From positions 29,091,475 through 29,155,474 of the forward strand of contig OX459096.1 of the NCBI GenBank assembly GCA_949775045.1: 64,000 nucleotides of DNA, in the 5' to 3' direction. The stretch is from Metridium senile. Lineage: Eukaryota; Cnidaria; Anthozoa; Actiniaria; Metridiidae. Each line of letters starts with the position of its first letter. The first letter of the stretch is position 1. Below are positions 13,699-40,260 of this stretch, one piece after another. The notes below the pieces were generated by a model. That model ran no database searches, was not told the origin of the DNA, and saw nothing but the letters and a program-made list of their open reading frames with translations. The translations under genes were made by a program, and so were the position numbers.

Positions 13699-16600
13699 TC
13701 AGACATGAAATCTTGATGAGTTGGAATATCCTACATGGTTGACACCTGTCGTCGATGTACATGGACAGAACCAGAGTAGATAACTCCCTGTAGCAAAAAG
13801 ACAATGCAGTTAAGATTAAAACAACTCTTAACAAAGAGATACAGAGGAAACTTGGGTCAAAGACATAGAGCCTGATATTACTCACTGGCACAAATATATG
13901 AAGCTGTTCTTCATATCTTCGAGCCGCCTTGTAATTTTCTTTTTATCATATACACAAACATGCACAGAGTGACTACAAAATGTTTTTCTAAAGCATTTTT
14001 GTCAAAAATATGGGAATTAAAATTTATTCAATGACATTTGAATGATACAATTGCTGCTAATTTATTTTCATGGATATAGAAAATGTGTGATAATATTAAT
14101 ATTGCATGACAATGATTTTGCTTTCCATAACTTTGACTACATAACCACATTTTAAAATAACTGTTAGAAATCATGTATACTAACTGGTTGAGATGATAGC
14201 TTTATGATCACACAGCACACTTGTTTGCATGTTGGTCAATTTGTATTTTATAAAAGAAATAGAAAACTTGCCTTCTTGGCTCTATGCAGTTATAAAGCAC
14301 TCAGTTGGGGATTGTCAGAGCACTCAAGAAATGTTGAGAAATGTTCTCTTAACACTTCTATTATGTTCTTTGAAACCCTGCATGCATTGTAACTACACAC
14401 AGCACAGGATCTCTATTTAGTCAATAGACAATCAAGTTCCAGTTACTGTTATTATTACCTCTTCCAAATACTTCAGCTAACAGCGCTGTTCTTGGCTTTT
14501 TATTTGTTCTTGTCTGCTTTTGTACATGCTCTACTGCTGTAAGATCATCGGTTATTGATGAAAACTATAAAACAAAATCAGATTTATGAAACAAGTTCAT
14601 CGAGGGCAACAAATAAGAAAATCAATTTAAAATACTACACACAATATACTCAATACTACACAAGCTTTGAGTTTGTCATTGCACAGCCTAAGCTTATCCT
14701 TGATTGTAGCTAAATTAGTGAGACTATGGGCTGTATGAATACAAAATAGCACATAATGCTACTACATCAAAGAAGTTGAAACTGCAGTATATAATTTAGT
14801 TGAGTGAATTTAGTGGTTCTGCACAAAATAATACGAAATAGAGTACAAACATTATACCCGTTTTAAATGTAGTACTAATTAGTATTAACCTGGAAATAAA
14901 GCTAATTAAACAATAGAAAACAATAGAATTAGCATAAAATATCACTATTTAGTACTATTTATGTTTCACACTTTTAATGTTTGTACTCTATCCAAATATT
15001 ATAATTTGTTGGGATTATATTTTATTTATTTAAAGTGACAGTTTCTTAACCTCTATTGTACTCAAGCCTAGATAAAAAGTCTAGAATTTTATTGACAAAA
15101 TACATTTCACCCCACAGTATCATTGAACTATTATTTATTGTATCTATTATTTACCTGGTCGCACATCATAGCCACAACAAATAAACCAAACAAGCAGGCT
15201 TCTATCATTAGAATTATTGTATAAATACTGAAATGAAAATAAGAAACAATTGCATCAGAAAAACATTAATTTTGCAACTGTGACATTTCTTGTATGGGCC
15301 CCATCATTTACAGGGTTATAGCATAAGGAACTTCTGATTTCACAACAACAAAGAAAATTAATGATATTTGTAATAAAACTTCAGTCTAAGAGTAGCAAAT
15401 ACACCTAATTAGGGAAAAACATAGATCATAGAATCGTACCTGCAGGGCAGGGGCCATTACCGTGTGACTCGCCATACCATAGTCACTTACAAAAACTTTT
15501 GATGAATTTTTGACATTATTTTGACATTTTTTCATCTCAATCGGACCAATTACAGACATCAAAGTTTCTAATGTCTCTGTCTATCAATATAAACTCTGCC
15601 AATCAATATATACTTGTACCTGATTGGTCCATTGAGATGGAAAAATGTCAAAAATATAATGTCAAAAATTCATCTGAAGTTTTTGTAAGTGACTATGGTA
15701 CGGTGAGTTGCACAGTGGTCATAAACATACTACTAACTAATCAGCTCCTATAATCAACAATCTATGATCTACCAATTAAAGATGATAACAGTTGTTTGTT
15801 TACAAGTATATTACTGTACTCACTATCGTGTTCTCTCATCATATTCTTTTGTACAAGAAAGACATTTCTTTGTCCATGATACAGCTATTAGTATGACAGC
15901 ATATAAACTTAGAACACCTAGAACAATTTGAACAGTAAAAAGTCAACATATATATATATATATACTGGTATATTTATATCACCATTTCATAAAGTTAGAC
16001 ACCAAAAATCTACAAAGCTGCGACAGCTGAAGAACATGGCAAATACTTAAAAACATGCAAAGCCTTTTGAGACAAATTTAAGCTTGTGAATACTCACAGA
16101 AAGTAAAACAGTATTGGTCACTGAAGGTTGTCAAAGCGAGGATTTGTTTCAATTTCTGTGTCTCTAATTATGTCCACTGCATAATGCCAGCAAATTAGTG
16201 TAATATGGAGAGATGGGAGGTCCAATAGTCCTTTTCACAGTTCTGTTCAGTGACTACGAATGATAGTTCCAACCCGTTGGAACTCCAGGGAAAAAGTACT
16301 GGGGATGCTCCTTGTATCTCTTAGGGGTATGCATCCCTGGTACTTTTTCCCCGGAGTCCCCCCCCCTGGGAGTTCCAAGTCAAGGTTCGAGTTGCTGCGC
16401 ATAGCAAAACTATAATTTATCATGCGCAGCAACTGGAACCCCCACTCGAAACTATTATTCATGGTCAGTGAACTGAACTGTGAAAACGTCTATTAATTGT
16501 GTCTAGCTAGACAAATCGGAGAACACTCAAAGTCTATTAATATGCTGATAGAAATTAAAATGCCAGTTTATTCTCCTCAATTATTTTAAGACCTTGGACG

Positions 16601-19600
16601 TTGATAAAGCCAAGGTGTGAACCCAGTCTCCCTCATGAAAATCTGATGCTCAAATAAAAGAGCAAAAGACCTTTTCACAGATCTCATCCAACAAAACTCA
16701 GACACGATAGTGTGTAATATATTCTTTTTAATTTGACCACATCCCGTGGGATTTTTAAGTGTTTCAATTGATTGATGTGTAAATTCCTTATCTTACCACG
16801 CGCTGTAGTCAAATTGTAAAGAATATATTACATGCTATCAAGGCTTAGGTTGTGGACAAGATCTGTGAAAAGGCCTATTGTTGTACTCAATGCTTACCTG
16901 TATAAAATAGAAACAAAATAAAAAATTTTTGGTTGCTTTCACCAACACAATTATTGATCCTGAAGATAACAATAAACGGTAGGTTATTTTTAACACTCTT
17001 TTATAGATTACAAAATAATGAATTAAAAATTGTCATACAATTCAAATAATAATTATTATAATTAACTCCATACAATTTCTTGATTCTAAAAGAGAAGTAC
17101 AATAAAATCATTAATTGTGATTTCAGTATACAAACTAACATTATTTGCCGCACCAATAATATGTGGAATGTGTCAGGAAAATTGTTTGTGTGACAGCATA
17201 CACTCAAGCTAAATATTAAGCCTTAAAAAGTTTTTGTTTACTTTCTCAAATAAACTCATTTCTTTCAGCATATATTAAACATTTGTGAGAAACAATAAGT
17301 GTTAACAGAGTTTGTAAGTGTAAAATTAATATGTATTTTATTTACTCAATAAAGACATTATTATTAGTTTGATCCAAGTTCCTAGATTTAATTTAGTATT
17401 TTTTTAAATATTTTTTTTAATAATTTGTTTATTTTAAATTTATAAAGTACATTTTGTTACCAGACTGAGTGTACCAATAATTATTGCTTCCTCAGATACC
17501 TTAGTCTAGTTCAGTATTTTCTAACAAGGTTTAGTCATTCTTACCATGGACAATGATGGTCCATCTTTTTAATACATCTTCTACATATTCTACAGTGATG
17601 TGCTCTAGGTGGTCTGTATGCTTCACATTTAGTACAGGCTGTCCACTCAGAATCATTCTGAAAACAAATTGAATATTAAGCTTTTTTAGTACATTTCAAA
17701 TGCAGAATAAAAAACTTTGAAATCAATCTATTAGTTATTTGAAACAACAGAAATTGAAATTTTGGGTTGTCTCTAGCTATAATAATAAACTAGTTCGTAA
17801 TAACAAAAGCATCGTCGTCAATGCTGAGCAAATCATACAGGATTGGGATTAAAAACCAATGATAGAACATTGTATCAATTTCCATTCGTGAAATATGTCC
17901 GAGGTCCTACTACCATTTGGACGTTTCAAATACTTGCCCAAAGAGCTCAGATATCAACTATTTCAAGCAACAGCTTATTTATTACTTACATTTTGATTTG
18001 CATGATTTTTATTTATTTCTGAAAAATCCAAACTTTCTGTTGGTAGTGGAACAATTCCTAGAAGATAAAAAAATATAAAATAATTGATTGACACTGCACA
18101 AAAGAGAAATGAAATATTAAAAAATAAATAACAAAATAAGCTTTCAATTGGTTGCTCTCAGTCTTCTTCACAAGTGGATAAGGTCACACCATCTTAAAGG
18201 CACATGCTCTGGGAACACCATATCACCAATGAAGAGTAATGATGAAAACAACTTGTACTGTTATTACTAAGCTTAACATGCAGTAGGTTGCAGTTAAATT
18301 GTTATCTTGTAATGTATCAAGGGACATTTGGTACACAACTATTTCATATCTTCACTGTCTAATGAAAATATGGAAAAATTATATAAGTGTTTTAGTTTCT
18401 GGTAAAACATATAATAAGAACAATTATTACACAGCAGCAATTTTATTTCATGGATATAGTGTTTCCACTCTATTCAGGGCATCTGAAAAAGTGTGAGGGT
18501 GCAATTCTGCACTATTTACCAAAAAATGCACCGAATCGCATGAACTGCTAAAATTTCCGAACTTTCCCCAACTTTTTTTTCACACTTTTTCAGATGCCCT
18601 GTCTATTACATGTACCCCCCACAAAATAAAGAAAAGTAACTTATTTTCTTACCTGGGTCTGAAAATGAAGCTCTAAAATGAGATATCAGCAGTAACAATG
18701 CTATTGTATTGAATAATATTACATGGATTGTACCCCATAAGCTGAAAGTAAAAGAGAAAACACAAGTCAGTTTTTGTTGCAATTACATGACTGTATACCA
18801 GTATATTACTTATTCCAATGAAGTTTGTCACCTAAAAGCAAGAAAGCTTTATGTTTTGTCATATTTCAGTAATTATCAATGGGTTTTAAACAATACAGTC
18901 ACAGTTTAACTTTCTACAAGCATTCACAAGCTGAAAGTTGTGTCAAAAGGTTTTACAAATCTCATACAATGTATAATAAGCTTAGATTTATATAATAAGG
19001 GATAGGTAATATAATGAAATTTCTAACACAGTAACAAAATGTTGATTTAACTTTACTGATGTTTCGAACTTTAGCCTTTCGTTGGAGTAAAAGAGTCAGT
19101 TTTAATTTGACGAAGGGCTAAAGCTTGAAACGTCAGTAAAGTTAAGTCAACATTTTTTACGGTGTTACAAATTTCATTATATTACCTATCGTTTATATCA
19201 AACACCGATACAGCCTATACTAGTTTACTAGCTTGCTAGATTCCATGGATATAATAAGTATAACATCATTTACATATGCCGAGCTTTGTAGTTTTTTTGT
19301 GCCTTAATTTATTGAAAAAAGGATATATAGAGGATAAGTATAAAAATACTTAAATTTATGAAAGACTAGAAAAAAATCACTTGTGCAGAATAAGAGAATT
19401 TTCTGTAAAAACATCTGAGGCATTGATATGAAATTGCTCAATTCTATTACCAATGTCCAAGGACGTCAAACAGTCATGCAGATGTTTTAATTATAAATAA
19501 CAAGAAGAAACAAAGAAAGAAAACACACCCAATGATAATAAAACAGATAAATAACTCTATTGGCATATCAATTGTATGTCAAAACGAAAAGTACACGAAA

Positions 19601-20292
19601 AATAGCAAGAATTTGAAAGAAAATTTAGAGTTCTTAAATTGAAATTTCAAAGAAAAATGCATATTAAGTTATAAGCTTACAAAGCTAGCGCTTATTCATT
19701 CAATTATTTCGAAAAAATTTGTAACCACAAATTACAATCATGTTGCGAAAACTAACCCTTTCAGAGTTACCACAAATATTATAAAGAAATAAATTTTCTG
19801 AGAGACCGTTCGAGAAAAAGAATTCAAGCAGAACCGTTATGTAGTAAACGGAATTAACAAAGCTTACGCGACTAGTTCCTAGCTTTTGATGTGAATATAT
19901 TCATAGAAATCATGCCGAATTTTAATCTCACAACTTATCAATTATAACTTAGAAATATTATTACTTTCCTGAGTAATTTCTTAAATATTTAGTTTTTCTA
20001 AAAGATGAGGAAGTTAATTCAAAACGAAAGGTGAAAAACAATTATATTATACACATCGACATTATATTATTATTATATTATATCGACAACAAACCGGAAA
20101 ACGAGTAAAGTTTGCGAGACAACTTTTTGCGGCATTTCGAATAAAAAAAAACAAGAAATTTTGTACTTACTACCTCTCTGAGATCGTGGGTATGATTACA
20201 TGGTTAACAATACAGTAGTCAGCATAAATAACAGCAGAATAAGTCAAAAGAAGGCAGCATAAACCACAAGGATCACGACGAAAGACAGCCAT
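13699..20292 (-). CDS. DHHC palmitoyltransferase, ZDHHC3/7 (Dnz1/GODZ)-like
   Basis: Nine exons join in frame: 20292-20171, 18741-18653, 18057-17990, 17657-17545, 16959-16898, 15917-15824, 15227-15155, 14564-14459, 13787-13699; 271 aa, close to the fly Dnz1 length. The enzyme transfers palmitate from acyl-CoA to protein cysteines at Golgi/ER membranes. The start [10 protein letters not shown] (20292) was chosen because Dnz1 relatives begin just before RDPCG; an upstream in-frame ATG at 20382 is possible. Two membrane segments lie near residues 10-65, then SDPGIVPLP. The Cys-rich domain (residues ~98-131, [19 protein letters not shown]) carries the catalytic DHHC at 126-129 and continues INNCVGE. 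Two more membrane segments follow, then a Golgi-type tail ([15 protein letters not shown]). All residues needed for activity are present. A possible poly(A) signal, ATTAAA, lies at 13601-13596. HELLS, upstream, is transcribed in the same direction. Confidence 0.92.
15451..15722. repeat. MITE-like palindrome in DHHC intron 6
   Basis: The left arm ATAGTCACTTACAAAAACTT extends ~85 bp and is inverted at 15630-15720 (AAGTTTTTGTAAGTGACTAT), around a ~75-bp centre. The arms differ at several positions. Confidence 0.65.
16231..16487. repeat. Inverted-repeat element with CTTTTCACAG ends, copy 1
   Basis: It starts CTTTTCACAGTTCTGTTCAG and ends with the inverted CTGAACTGTGAAAA. Internal arms (GGGAAAAAGTACTGGGGATG inverted at ~16329-16350) form a second hairpin. 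It lies in DHHC intron 5. Confidence 0.6.
16669..16874. repeat. Inverted-repeat element with CTTTTCACAG ends, copy 2
   Basis: It starts CCTTTTCACAGATCTCATCC and ends GATCTGTGAAAAGG. Inner arms AGTGTGTAATATATTC and GAATATATTACATGCT are also inverted. It shares only the terminal decamer with its neighbour at 16231-16487, so the two look like different families mobilised by one type of transposase. Confidence 0.6.
18475..18601. repeat. Short terminal-inverted-repeat element
   Basis: CAGGGCATCTGAAAAAGTGT and its inverse ACACTTTTTCAGATGCCCTG bound a ~127-bp stretch in DHHC intron 2. Confidence 0.7.
19040..19192. repeat. Dispersed repeat copy B, with inverted arm
   Basis: The segment 19109-19192 matches copy A at 5980-6056. 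Here a second, inverted arm is also present (19040-19085, ACTTTACTGATGTTTCGAAC), giving a hairpin. It lies in DHHC intron 1. Confidence 0.7.
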
Positions 20293-20599
20293 TTTGGATT
20301 TATGACAGGAACTAGCATACAGGAAGCCCATCAGAGCCCAAGAGCATCCAAAATATACACAGGAAGCCCGTTTGGCGGACAAGCTGTTTCAATATTTTTT
20401 GGATAATTAATATAATCAGTAGATAACATACAATACTTCTTAAAGAACAAAAATCCATCAGTTTTCCACCTTTTATCGTTTTATGATTTTGTTAAGAATT
20501 TTAGTGGTTAAAGATTGTAAGTGCCACACCCTTTTTAACATCCTCGGGAACCCAGGGGTATTCTTCTGTTGCTCGTTTCTCTGGGAATGTAGTCTGTTG

Positions 20600-20732
20600 G
20601 AGCTTGTTCCGGAAGTCAAAATTCAAACTTATTTAACGACTTTCTTTGAATGGTTATCTTGATTTTCATTGGTCGACCTAATAAGGTCGACCAATCAGGA
20701 AAGAGCTGAATTTTGACTTCCGGAACAAGCTC
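20600..20732. repeat. Inverted repeat with nested palindrome
   Basis: GAGCTTGTTCCGGAAGTCAA at the left is perfectly inverted at 20706-20732. The centre is the palindrome ATTGGTCGACC/GGTCGACCAAT. It lies ~310 bp upstream of the DHHC start codon. Confidence 0.7.
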
Positions 20733-21562
20733 GAGGATGCCTTTTTAAAGGAATGTTAGTATCTTTTAGGGGCATACTCAATATTTTTATCCTTAGGTCT
20801 ACCCTAGGTGAAGAAAGCATGTCTGCATTTCTGGTGATACACAGAACAATCTTGTTGCAAGTTGCTAGGATTTGAGTAGACTGAGTTGTACTTTGTGCAA
20901 CACTGCATGCAACTTTAAAGTTACAAGAAAGCTCAATTCTTCAGCAACTTGAGCATTGGAAGCCCATCAACAAGGCTTTAGCAGTTCTTTTAGATTATGC
21001 AAACCCAGAGATCATTTTCAAAATCAACTGAAGATCATCCCTACCACTTACACAAAGGGTTCCCATGAGATTGGAAGAGAAGTTGCTTTGAACATTTCAT
21101 GGGAACAGCATATATCAATTCCTTGTTTTTACATCGGAACTTCCTTGAAAATTTATTGGTAATAACAGTAGAAAATTAACTTACATCTTAAATATATCTG
21201 AATATTATTATACAGGCAATGTCATTAACATTGTCTCAGGATTAATTATTAATCTAAGGATTAATTGTGAACATAGATTAATTCATATTCCATGAAAACA
21301 AATATGTGTGCCACTTGTTGTAGTGTAGACAACATTAATGACATTGATTGCATGTTTATTTATCACTCTATCAATTTATAGAAATATGTATATATATCTT
21401 CAAGTATCAACAATTATGAAAATTTAACTCTCAGACTATTAACAAATATGAATATATTGTAACAACAATAACATTAAATATGATGATAACTCATACAAAT
21501 ACATACATGCAAACTCCCCCAATTTATCCTGGAGTCTCAACATCTCCAGATCAAAGCATGAA

Positions 21563-21710
21563 GGCCTGGGGTCAGTTGTACAAAGCCTGGATAAAGTTAT
21601 CCACTGGATAAGAGTTATCCAGTGTATAGAATATGTATAGGTTTTATCCTTTGGATAGGGATTTATCCAGTGGTTAGCGCTATTCAGGCTTCATACAACC
21701 AGCCTGTGGC
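21563..21710. repeat. MITE-like element
   Basis: GGTCAGTTGTACAAAGCCTG and TTATCCACTGGATAA are inverted at the right end (CAGGCTTCATACAACCAGCC; TTATCCAGTGG). From memory this resembles a widespread invertebrate repeat type. Confidence 0.6.
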
Positions 21711-22077
21711 TTAAGGAGACAAATTCTTTTGTTTGGTTCTTCTTCTTTTTAAGTGGAATTAGCAAATTCTCCTTAACTCATTTGCTGGCCCTTTGTAATT
21801 GATTCATTCAAAACCACATGATGCTGGCATGTATGCATATATCAGCGCTCATTGGCAATGAATGAGCACATACATGTAGGCTTAGGTGCTAAGCATAGTA
21901 ACTTACACACTATAAAAACTGTAACATTAAATTTACTTACTTAGATGTTTCAGATATTCAAATTCATTGGAGTTCAAGAGCAATGTCACAATAGGTAAAT
22001 ATCTGAAACACCAGAATGTAATATTCTGTTTTTGTTTTGTTTTAATGTATATGTTGCCATTTTCACCAAAAACAATA

Positions 22078-36324
<14,247 letters not shown>

Positions 36325-36559
36325 GTCCTTTGAAGTACTTCTTATGCTACTCTGAAGCCTTTTTAGCGTGTTTTGGGGGATAAAATTGCAGCTTTTTCCG
36401 CAGCGGTCTCCGATGTCAACACACACAACGTGTGCAAGCTGTCCTTGGTATATACTTCATGCCAACATGCCATATAGTCGCCCATACATATAGTCGCCTG
36501 CCATATAGTCGCCTGCCATATAGTCGCCCACTAATTCTTGTACTCACTCGTCCACATAG

Positions 36560-36940
36560 TACCCTATAGTAGGATCAACTGTCCCTGACCACCATTACCT
36601 GTCCCTTGCCCTGATCAACCGTCCCTTGCCCTGATCATCTGTCCCTAGCCCTGATCATCTGTCCCCAGCACTGATCAGCTGTCCCTAGCTGTGATCAACT
36701 GTCCCTAGCACTGATCAACTGTCCCTAGCACTGATCAACTGTCCCTAGCACTGATCAACTGTCCCTAACTGTGATCAACTGTCCCTAGCCCTGATCAACT
36801 GTCCCTAGCACTGATCAACTGTCCCTAGCTGTGATCAACTGTCCCTAGCTGTGATCAACTGTCCCTAGCACTGAACAACTGTCCCCAGCCCTGATCAACT
36901 GTCCCTAGCCCTGATCATCTGTCCCTAGCACTGTAATATT
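36560..36940. repeat. 20-bp tandem array, left arm of the foldback element
   Basis: About 19 units reading CTGATCAACTGTCCCTAGC/A, reverse complement of the right-arm unit. Each has a TGATCA palindrome. There are no unique spacers, so this is not a CRISPR array. Confidence 0.9.
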
Positions 36941-37896
36941 ATTCCAATATTGGTTCAAGCCTTGGTCAACTGTCAGTTTCACACACAAGTACTTCATGCA
37001 AAATATTTTATTTTGTATTGTCAGATTACAGTCTATTTATTCTAGAACAGATTGAAAATATATTCCATTGAATTCATACATATTTTCTGTCTTCTGTCAT
37101 TTCCACATATTGTGTATAGGTAAAATATTGTATTGGAAAAAAATGTTATTAATATATTTTCATGCAAATTTCTTTTTATTGGCAGATTAATTAGATGCCC
37201 ATAGACATGAATGTTTTGCATATTTTCCCAAATACCTATAAAAATGGAATACCTGAACTTCAACTATATATTGATCACCTTATATTACAGTGAGGACAAT
37301 CGAACCATGAATACTTGATATTTTAATATTTTTTTATTTTATGAACTTTCTATCGCTCAAACCTTCTAAAAAGGAAGCACTGAACTCCAATAATCTTATT
37401 GTTCAAAATAAATCATATTTCCAATCAATTCACACAGGAAAAAAAGTATGAAAAAACCTCAATGTGTTCACGGTTCGAGTAATATCTATACACCTAATTC
37501 CAAAATGCACTGCTTGCCCGGCCAGGCTGAAAAATACAGAAGCTCACAATTAAAATGAATGCTTGGTCTAAATATAACCATGAAATTTATTTTTGTATAT
37601 TTGGATAATTTCTAGACATTCATTGTACCACATTACAATTACCAAATTACAGACAGGAACATTTTCATGCACATGCATGACAGGCTGATCTGCACTCAGT
37701 TCCTCATCAGCTTCTTGTTTTTTTTGTTTTTTTTTGGCCCATGCAACTTTTAATTTATTGGATTAGGTGTACTTTTATTTATTTAGTCATGTTAATAAAA
37801 ACAAATAGTTATTGATAACAACAGATTATTTTGAACATAAACATATAGCTGCATAATATGTTGCCAAGAGAAAGAACGGACTTATTATTGTTTTGC

Positions 37897-38154
37897 TTAT
37901 ATTGAAGCAATTCCATACAGCAATCTTCTTAATGCTTCTTGTCTTCGATGTGAAAACTCCAGTTTGCCCTTAACCTGTTCTTGGGTCTTCTGGTTAGCAC
38001 TCACGTTTTTACTTGGTGCTACAGAGCTGCTTATGACAAAGTTGTACAACAACATAATATTATCGACACTAGGAAGGATAGTTGTCGACAGCAAGAAGGA
38101 CTCCACCGACTCTAAGATACATGTTTCCTGCAATGTCCAGGAGCCTTGCTTCAC
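37897..38154 (-). pseudogene. Unidentified coding-like fragment inside the foldback element
   Basis: An 85-codon open frame with balanced, protein-like composition. It ends QEALRRLLYGIASI followed by a stop, in a region otherwise very AT-rich. No family recognised. It may be a terminal exon of the element's lost transposase or a captured host fragment. A chance frame cannot be excluded. Confidence 0.35.
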
Positions 38155-38881
38155 ATGGATTTTATGTTATTCATTGCAATAGTAAATACAGTGAAATTGC
38201 CTTGGAAAATGTATATTGAAAACTTAATTTAGTTCAAATTTGTTATTAATAGATCTCTTTAGATGCATTGTTTGTCGTGCTCATTTCAGAACACATGATG
38301 CCACATACTCTTTTCACGTATAGATATTTTGATAAAAGAACATTCCTGATCAAGGGAATGTCATGTGGTGTGAAATGAATGCCGGGCAGTTTAAATGTAT
38401 TAAAAGTTATACGAACCATGGATCTACCTCATTTTCCAAGCTAAGGCTGCTCACTCATTGTGAAGGTGGATAATTCATTCAAGGCTAATTTGTTGACTCT
38501 TTCTGATGGACTTAATAAGCAAATATTGATAATGTCTTTAATCTTTTAAATGGTTGTACCAATTGGTGTATACCAACCAATAACCCTTGATATGTGAATT
38601 GGCAATTATTATGAATATACATTATAATGTTTTAAATTTGATTTGAAAAATAAAGTATTTTTAATTATAATCTTGAATTCATTTTATTGTGGGTATATTG
38701 TTTTCAAGGAAAACAAACAAAAAAAATACATAGAGCATATTACTCAGGGCATAAAAATATCATTTTCACATTGTTAAAAGCATCATTTTTAACGTACAAG
38801 TGCAGCAAGCAAAACTTATTTTTGGAGCGACAAAGGAAAATTTATATATTTATTCCACTGTGTAATGTTCTCGGTATTATA

Positions 38882-39252
38882 CCGTAAATCCTCTATTAAG
38901 CCCCCCGGGGGCTTATTTATTTCAGGCACGTTTGAGGGGGGCTTATTGGAGAGGGGGGCTTATTGATTTTTAGCCGAAACGCACAACACAACACGGTAAA
39001 CTAAGGATTAAACTGAAGCATTACTATGGCTCGTCTTGCATAATCTATAGAGATGTTAATGACATAGCATATGCATTGTTCAAATTAGGACATTTTCAAC
39101 ATTTGATACACTTGTGTTAGTCTGTGAAAGGGAGGGGGAGGGAGGGCTTAAAAGAGAGGGGGGCTTAATAAATTTCTTCCTTTAAAAAGGGGGGGGGGCT
39201 TATTAAAGAGGGGGGGCTTATTTGAGAGGGGGGCTTAATAGAGGATTTACGG
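38882..39252. mobile_element. Tc1/mariner-type MITE nested in the foldback element
   Basis: Terminal inverted repeats CCGTAAATCCTCTATTAAGC ... GCTTAATAGAGGATTTACGG are flanked by TA on both sides (38880-38881, 39253-39254). The interior repeats a GGGGGGCTTATT motif several times. Non-coding, ~371 bp. Confidence 0.8.
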
Positions 39253-39309
39253 TATACAGTGCATGAGTGCATGCTTAGAAAGTGGTCATTATTATTCATG
39301 GGGAGGGGG

Positions 39310-40260
39310 ATTGGTGACAACTAGGGACAGTTGATCAGTGCTAGGGACAGTTGATCACAGCTAGGGACAGTTGATCACAGCTAGGGACAGTTGATCAGGG
39401 CTAGGGACAGTTGATCACAGCTAGGGACAGTTGATCACAGCTAGGGACAGTTGATCACAGCTAGGGACAGTTGATCAGGGCTAGGGACAGCTGATCAGAG
39501 CTAGGGACAGTTGATCAGAGCTAGGGACAGTTGATCAGTGCTAGGGACAGTTGATCAGGGCTAGGGACAGTTGATCACAACTAGGGACAGCTGATCAGAG
39601 CTAGGGACAGTTGATCAGGGCTAGGGACAGCTGATCAGGGCTAGGGACAGCTGATCACAACTAGGGACAGTTGATCAGGGCTAGGGACAGCTGATCAGAG
39701 CTAGGGACAGTTGATCAGGGCTAGGGACAGCTGATCAGAGCTAGGGACAGTTGATCACAGCTAGGGACAGTTGATCACAGCTAGGGACAGTTGATCAGGG
39801 ATAGGGACAGTTGATCACAACTAGGGACAGCTGATCAGAGCTAGGGACAGTTGATCAGGGCTAGGGACAGCTGATCAGGGCTAGGGACAGTTGATCAGTG
39901 CTAGGGACAGTAGATCAGTAGTAGGGACAGTTGATCAGAGCTATGGACAGTTGATCACAGTTAGGGACAGTTGATCAGGGCTAGGGACAGTTGATCACAG
40001 CTAGGGACAGTTGATCACAGCTAGGGACAGTTGATCAGGGCTAGGGACAGTTGATCACAACTAGGGACAGCTGATCAGAGCTAGGGACAGTTGATCAGGG
40101 CTAGGGACAGCTGATCAGGGCTAGGGACAGTTGATCAGTGCTAGGGACAGTAGATCAGTAGTAGGGACAGTTGATCAGTGCTAGGGACAGTTGATCAGTG
40201 CTAGGGACAGTAGATCAGTAGTAGGGACAGTTGATCAGTGCTAGGGACAGGTAATGGTGG
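39310..40260. repeat. 20-bp tandem array, right arm of the foldback element
   Basis: About 47 units of CTAGGGACAGTTGATCAG plus two variable bases (GG, AG, TG, CA). Variants such as CAGCTGATCA and CAGTAGATCA recur in blocks, so the array grew by multi-unit duplication. Confidence 0.9.

Larger units (their letters stand above)
20293..22077. other. Intergenic region between DHHC gene start and HELLS stop
   Basis: No gene recognised. It holds the DHHC promoter region and two inverted-repeat elements (20600-20732 and 21563-21710). The HELLS 3' UTR probably ends near an ATTAAA signal at 22046-22041. The open frame at 20956-21162 has no family resemblance. Confidence 0.6.

Noticed and set aside
20293..20382. 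Longer DHHC start (MSAKRASCVYFG)
   Set aside because: Family members start just before the RDPCG motif; the upstream stretch is Cys/Ser-rich and unlike the family.
39310..40260. Regular 20-bp repeats resembling a CRISPR array
   Set aside because: The repeats are head-to-tail with no unique spacers, are mirrored in the other arm of a transposon, and the genome is eukaryotic.
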